Part shown: in pieces, positions 38,816-40,530 of the stretch | Layout: every line of letters begins with the position of its first letter | How positions within the stretch are numbered: the first letter of the stretch is position 1 | Assembly (NCBI GenBank): GCA_964614535.1 | Contig: CAZTOZ010000026.1 | Coordinates: forward strand, 1-40,530 | DNA from: JALSHZ01 sp964614535 | GTDB lineage: Bacteria > Pseudomonadota > Gammaproteobacteria > UWMA-0217 | Reading direction: 5' to 3' | Length of the DNA: 40,530 nucleotides | Notes under the pieces: model-generated | Seen by the model: only the letters and a program-made list of their open reading frames with translations | Database searches by the model: none | What the model was told of the DNA's origin: nothing | Position numbers and translations under genes: made by a program

Positions 38816-40530
38816 ATGCGGTCGGTACGAAAATACGGGGCGTGGGCGTTGTCGCTGCTGCTGGTGTGGGCCGGGGCGGCGGCCTCGGCGTCGACGCCGC
38901 AGCCCCGGGTGGCGCAGGGGAGTGAACAGGCACCGGCCGATGCCTGGCCGGCCACGGTGGCGCTGCTCGATGCCGCCCGCTTTGCCGAGGTCTCGTCCGG
39001 CGCCCTGGTGGGCAGGATTCCCCCGTATGAAGCGGTCGCCCCGGAGGATGCAGGCCGGGCGGCGATCTTCTGCGGGGGTACGCTGGTGGCGCCACGCTGG
39101 GTGGTCACCGCGGCCCAATGCCTCGGCGGATCGGGAGGCTCGCGAGCCGCCGGCGATATCCTGGTGCATCTCGGCAGCGCCGATCTGCAGGGTGGCGTCC
39201 GCGTCGCCGTCACCAATCTCTATGTCCATCCCGAATACGACCCGGCAACGGGGTATGCCGATATCGCCCTGCTCGAATTGGCCAACGCGGCGGGTGGCGC
39301 GGCAGCGGCCATCGGCGGCGTTGCGGTTGGGGCCGGGGTGACCGCCCTTGGCTGGGATGGGATCCACGGCCGCTACCGGGCCGTTTCGGCCTACCGCCAT
39401 CTGCGCCAGATCGACTACCGCGTCGTCGCCGATACCGCCTGTGCCGGCCAGGGGGTGTCGATACCGGCGACGGCATTCTGTGCCGAGGCGGTGAGTGCAC
39501 CCCAGGTGCCGCTACAGGGCAGGCTGTGCCCCTTCGATGTCGGCGGACCATTGATGCAGGGTAGTGGTGGGTTGGCGCGGCTGGTGGGCATCATCGCCTC
39601 GCGGCACAACTGCAATATCGGGGCGAGCCGCAGCGCGGCGCGTTTCACCCGTGTGGCGCGATTCAGCGACTGGATCTCGGGTTATCTGTCGGCCGCGGCC
39701 AACCAGCCGCCCACTGTCTCGATTCGCGCCGTGCGTTGTCAGGGGGATGGCCGGGGCGGGGGGATGTTCCGTCCCAGCGACTGCTACCTCGTCGGTGGCG
39801 CGCCGACCCCGTTCATTCTCAAGGGGCGGGATCCGGACGGAGAGCTGGTGAGCTTTCGCGTCGATTTCGGTGATGGCCGGGTGAGGATCGGGAACGCCGA
39901 CGAGGCGCGGATGCTCAACCGGGGTGGCGGTCCCGCGTTCGGGCTGCTGGGCAGTTGGGGGATGTACCACCGCTATGAGCGTCCGGGCCGCTATACCGTC
40001 ACCGCGAGCGTGACCGACGATGGCGGCATCACCGTCAGTGACCGCATCGAGGTGGTGATCGGAACCGTCGAGCCGATGGTGCTGGCGGCCCCCGGGGTCG
40101 TCGTCAATGCGCTTGGAGAAAACCGCTTTGAGTTCGTTGTCGAGGTCGGTGGCAGGGCCGGCAATACCGAATATTGCGCCAGACGGCCTGGCGGGTGCAT
40201 CGGTAGGATCGGCATCGACTTCGGAGACGGGCGGACGGCATCCACCGTGGTGGCGTCCGTCAAGGACGATGCGAGCTTTCCGATGACGGCCCGCTTCGAA
40301 CACCGCTACGCCGCGGCCGGCAGCTATCGAGTGGTCGTGCGGGCCAGCGTCGATGCCAGCCGCTACTTCGAGTCGATGGGGTATCCGCCAGTGTCGTCCG
40401 AAGCGACGAGCATGGTCGTCATCTTGCCGGCGGCAGATTCCGACGGTGGTTCGAGCGGTGGTTCGAGCGGTGGTTCGAGCGGTGGTTCGAGCGGTGGTTC
40501 GAGCGGTGGTTCGAGCGGTGGTTCGAGCGG
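38816..40530 (+). CDS. Exported trypsin-fold pseudoprotease with PKD domains (3' end outside the window)
   Basis: At least 571 residues, still open at the window edge. Signal peptide (about 1-25, AAASAS). A trypsin-like domain (about 32-290) starts RVAQGSEQAPADAWPATVALL and keeps the fold landmarks FCGGTLVAPRWVVTAAQC, ADIALLEL and CPFDVGGPL. The catalytic His of TAAHC is Gln101 and the nucleophile Ser of GDSGGP is Val242; only Asp149 remains. It therefore should not cleave peptides by the usual mechanism. Two PKD-like units follow (about 295-420 and 425-535: VDFGDGR...YHRYERPGRYTVTASVTDDGG, IDFGDGR...FEHRYAAAGSYRV). A (GGSS)n linker then runs off the end. GGGGGTCACG precedes the ATG. A binding or structural surface role is inferred. 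Confidence 0.85.
   Translation, partial: MRSVRKYGAWALSLLLVWAGAAASASTPQPRVAQGSEQAPADAWPATVALLDAARFAEVSSGALVGRIPPYEAVAPEDAGRAAIFCGGTLVAPRWVVTAAQCLGGSGGSRAAGDILVHLGSADLQGGVRVAVTNLYVHPEYDPATGYADIALLELANAAGGAAAAIGGVAVGAGVTALGWDGIHGRYRAVSAYRHLRQIDYRVVADTACAGQGVSIPATAFCAEAVSAPQVPLQGRLCPFDVGGPLMQGSGGLARLVGIIASRHNCNIGASRSAARFTRVARFSDWISGYLSAAANQPPTVSIRAVRCQGDGRGGGMFRPSDCYLVGGAPTPFILKGRDPDGELVSFRVDFGDGRVRIGNADEARMLNRGGGPAFGLLGSWGMYHRYERPGRYTVTASVTDDGGITVSDRIEVVIGTVEPMVLAAPGVVVNALGENRFEFVVEVGGRAGNTEYCARRPGGCIGRIGIDFGDGRTASTVVASVKDDASFPMTARFEHRYAAAGSYRVVVRASVDASRYFESMGYPPVSSEATSMVVILPAADSDGGSSGGSSGGSSGGSSGGSSGGSSGGSS
40445..40530 (+). repeat. 12-bp tandem repeat (GGTGGTTCGAGC)n
   Basis: Seven identical 12-bp units run to within two bases of the window end, where the array is still going. 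Each codes in frame for Gly-Gly-Ser-Ser. The lack of any base change between units points to recent expansion or continuing slippage. Because 12 is a multiple of three, copy changes would lengthen or shorten the linker without a frameshift. Confidence 0.95.

Noticed and set aside
40445..40530. Possible CRISPR array
   Set aside because: The units are 12 bp with no spacers and lie in frame inside a coding sequence.

Overview
The window is chromosomal DNA of a GC-rich gammaproteobacterium, probably a sulfur-oxidising, Chromatiales-like organism. This rests on the gammaproteobacterial order of the housekeeping genes, on close resemblance of LeuRS, ProA, RlmH, YciO and the pyruvate:ferredoxin oxidoreductase to their E. 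coli relatives, and on an FccAB flavocytochrome c sulfide dehydrogenase pair. Most genes are closely packed and many overlap by 1-17 nt. I see no tRNA, rRNA, insertion sequence, integrase or CRISPR array.

Layout. 0-0.6 kb: no assignable gene, only fragmentary coding-like signal. 0.65-4.0 kb: corC, lnt, a small outer-membrane barrel and a DUF5335-like protein, closed by an intrinsic terminator. 4.2-11.7 kb: a cell-envelope, replication and ribosome series, leuS-lptE-(unknown membrane protein)-holA-proA-nadD-rsfS-rlmH. 11.9-12.3 kb: an unrecognised 145-residue protein. 12.4-18.4 kb, minus strand: fccA-fccB with its own terminator, and the large PFOR gene nifJ. An FNR-like site lies in the divergent promoter between nifJ and a DksA/TraR-type gene. 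19.3-24.6 kb: rarA, a PqiA-like protein, a degenerate receiver protein and pepN, bracketed by two inverted copies of a short dyad motif.

24.7-33.2 kb is the accessory, surface-oriented part. It holds a nitrate-sensor-type chemoreceptor with a CheR-docking tail, an 801-residue exported protein with SdrD-B-like and calcium-binding thrombospondin-3 repeats overlapping an OmpA-family gene, two 147-bp direct repeats, and a lipoprotein with cadherin-like and FG-GAP repeats. 33.4-38.7 kb returns to housekeeping: a periplasmic parvulin, a YciI-like protein, yciO, a site-2 protease, trpS, scpA and scpB. The window ends inside an exported trypsin-fold protein that has lost two of its three catalytic residues. 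It carries PKD domains and runs into a 12-bp tandem repeat encoding Gly-Gly-Ser-Ser.

How they fit together. CorC/Lnt/LptE/parvulin serve the envelope, and HolA/RarA/ScpAB serve the chromosome. RsfS/RlmH/LeuRS/TrpRS serve translation. FccAB feeds electrons from sulfide into the cytochrome c pool, and PFOR links pyruvate, acetyl-CoA and ferredoxin. The least understood parts are the calcium-repeat/OmpA pair, the FG-GAP lipoprotein, the inactive protease-like protein, and the repeats around them.
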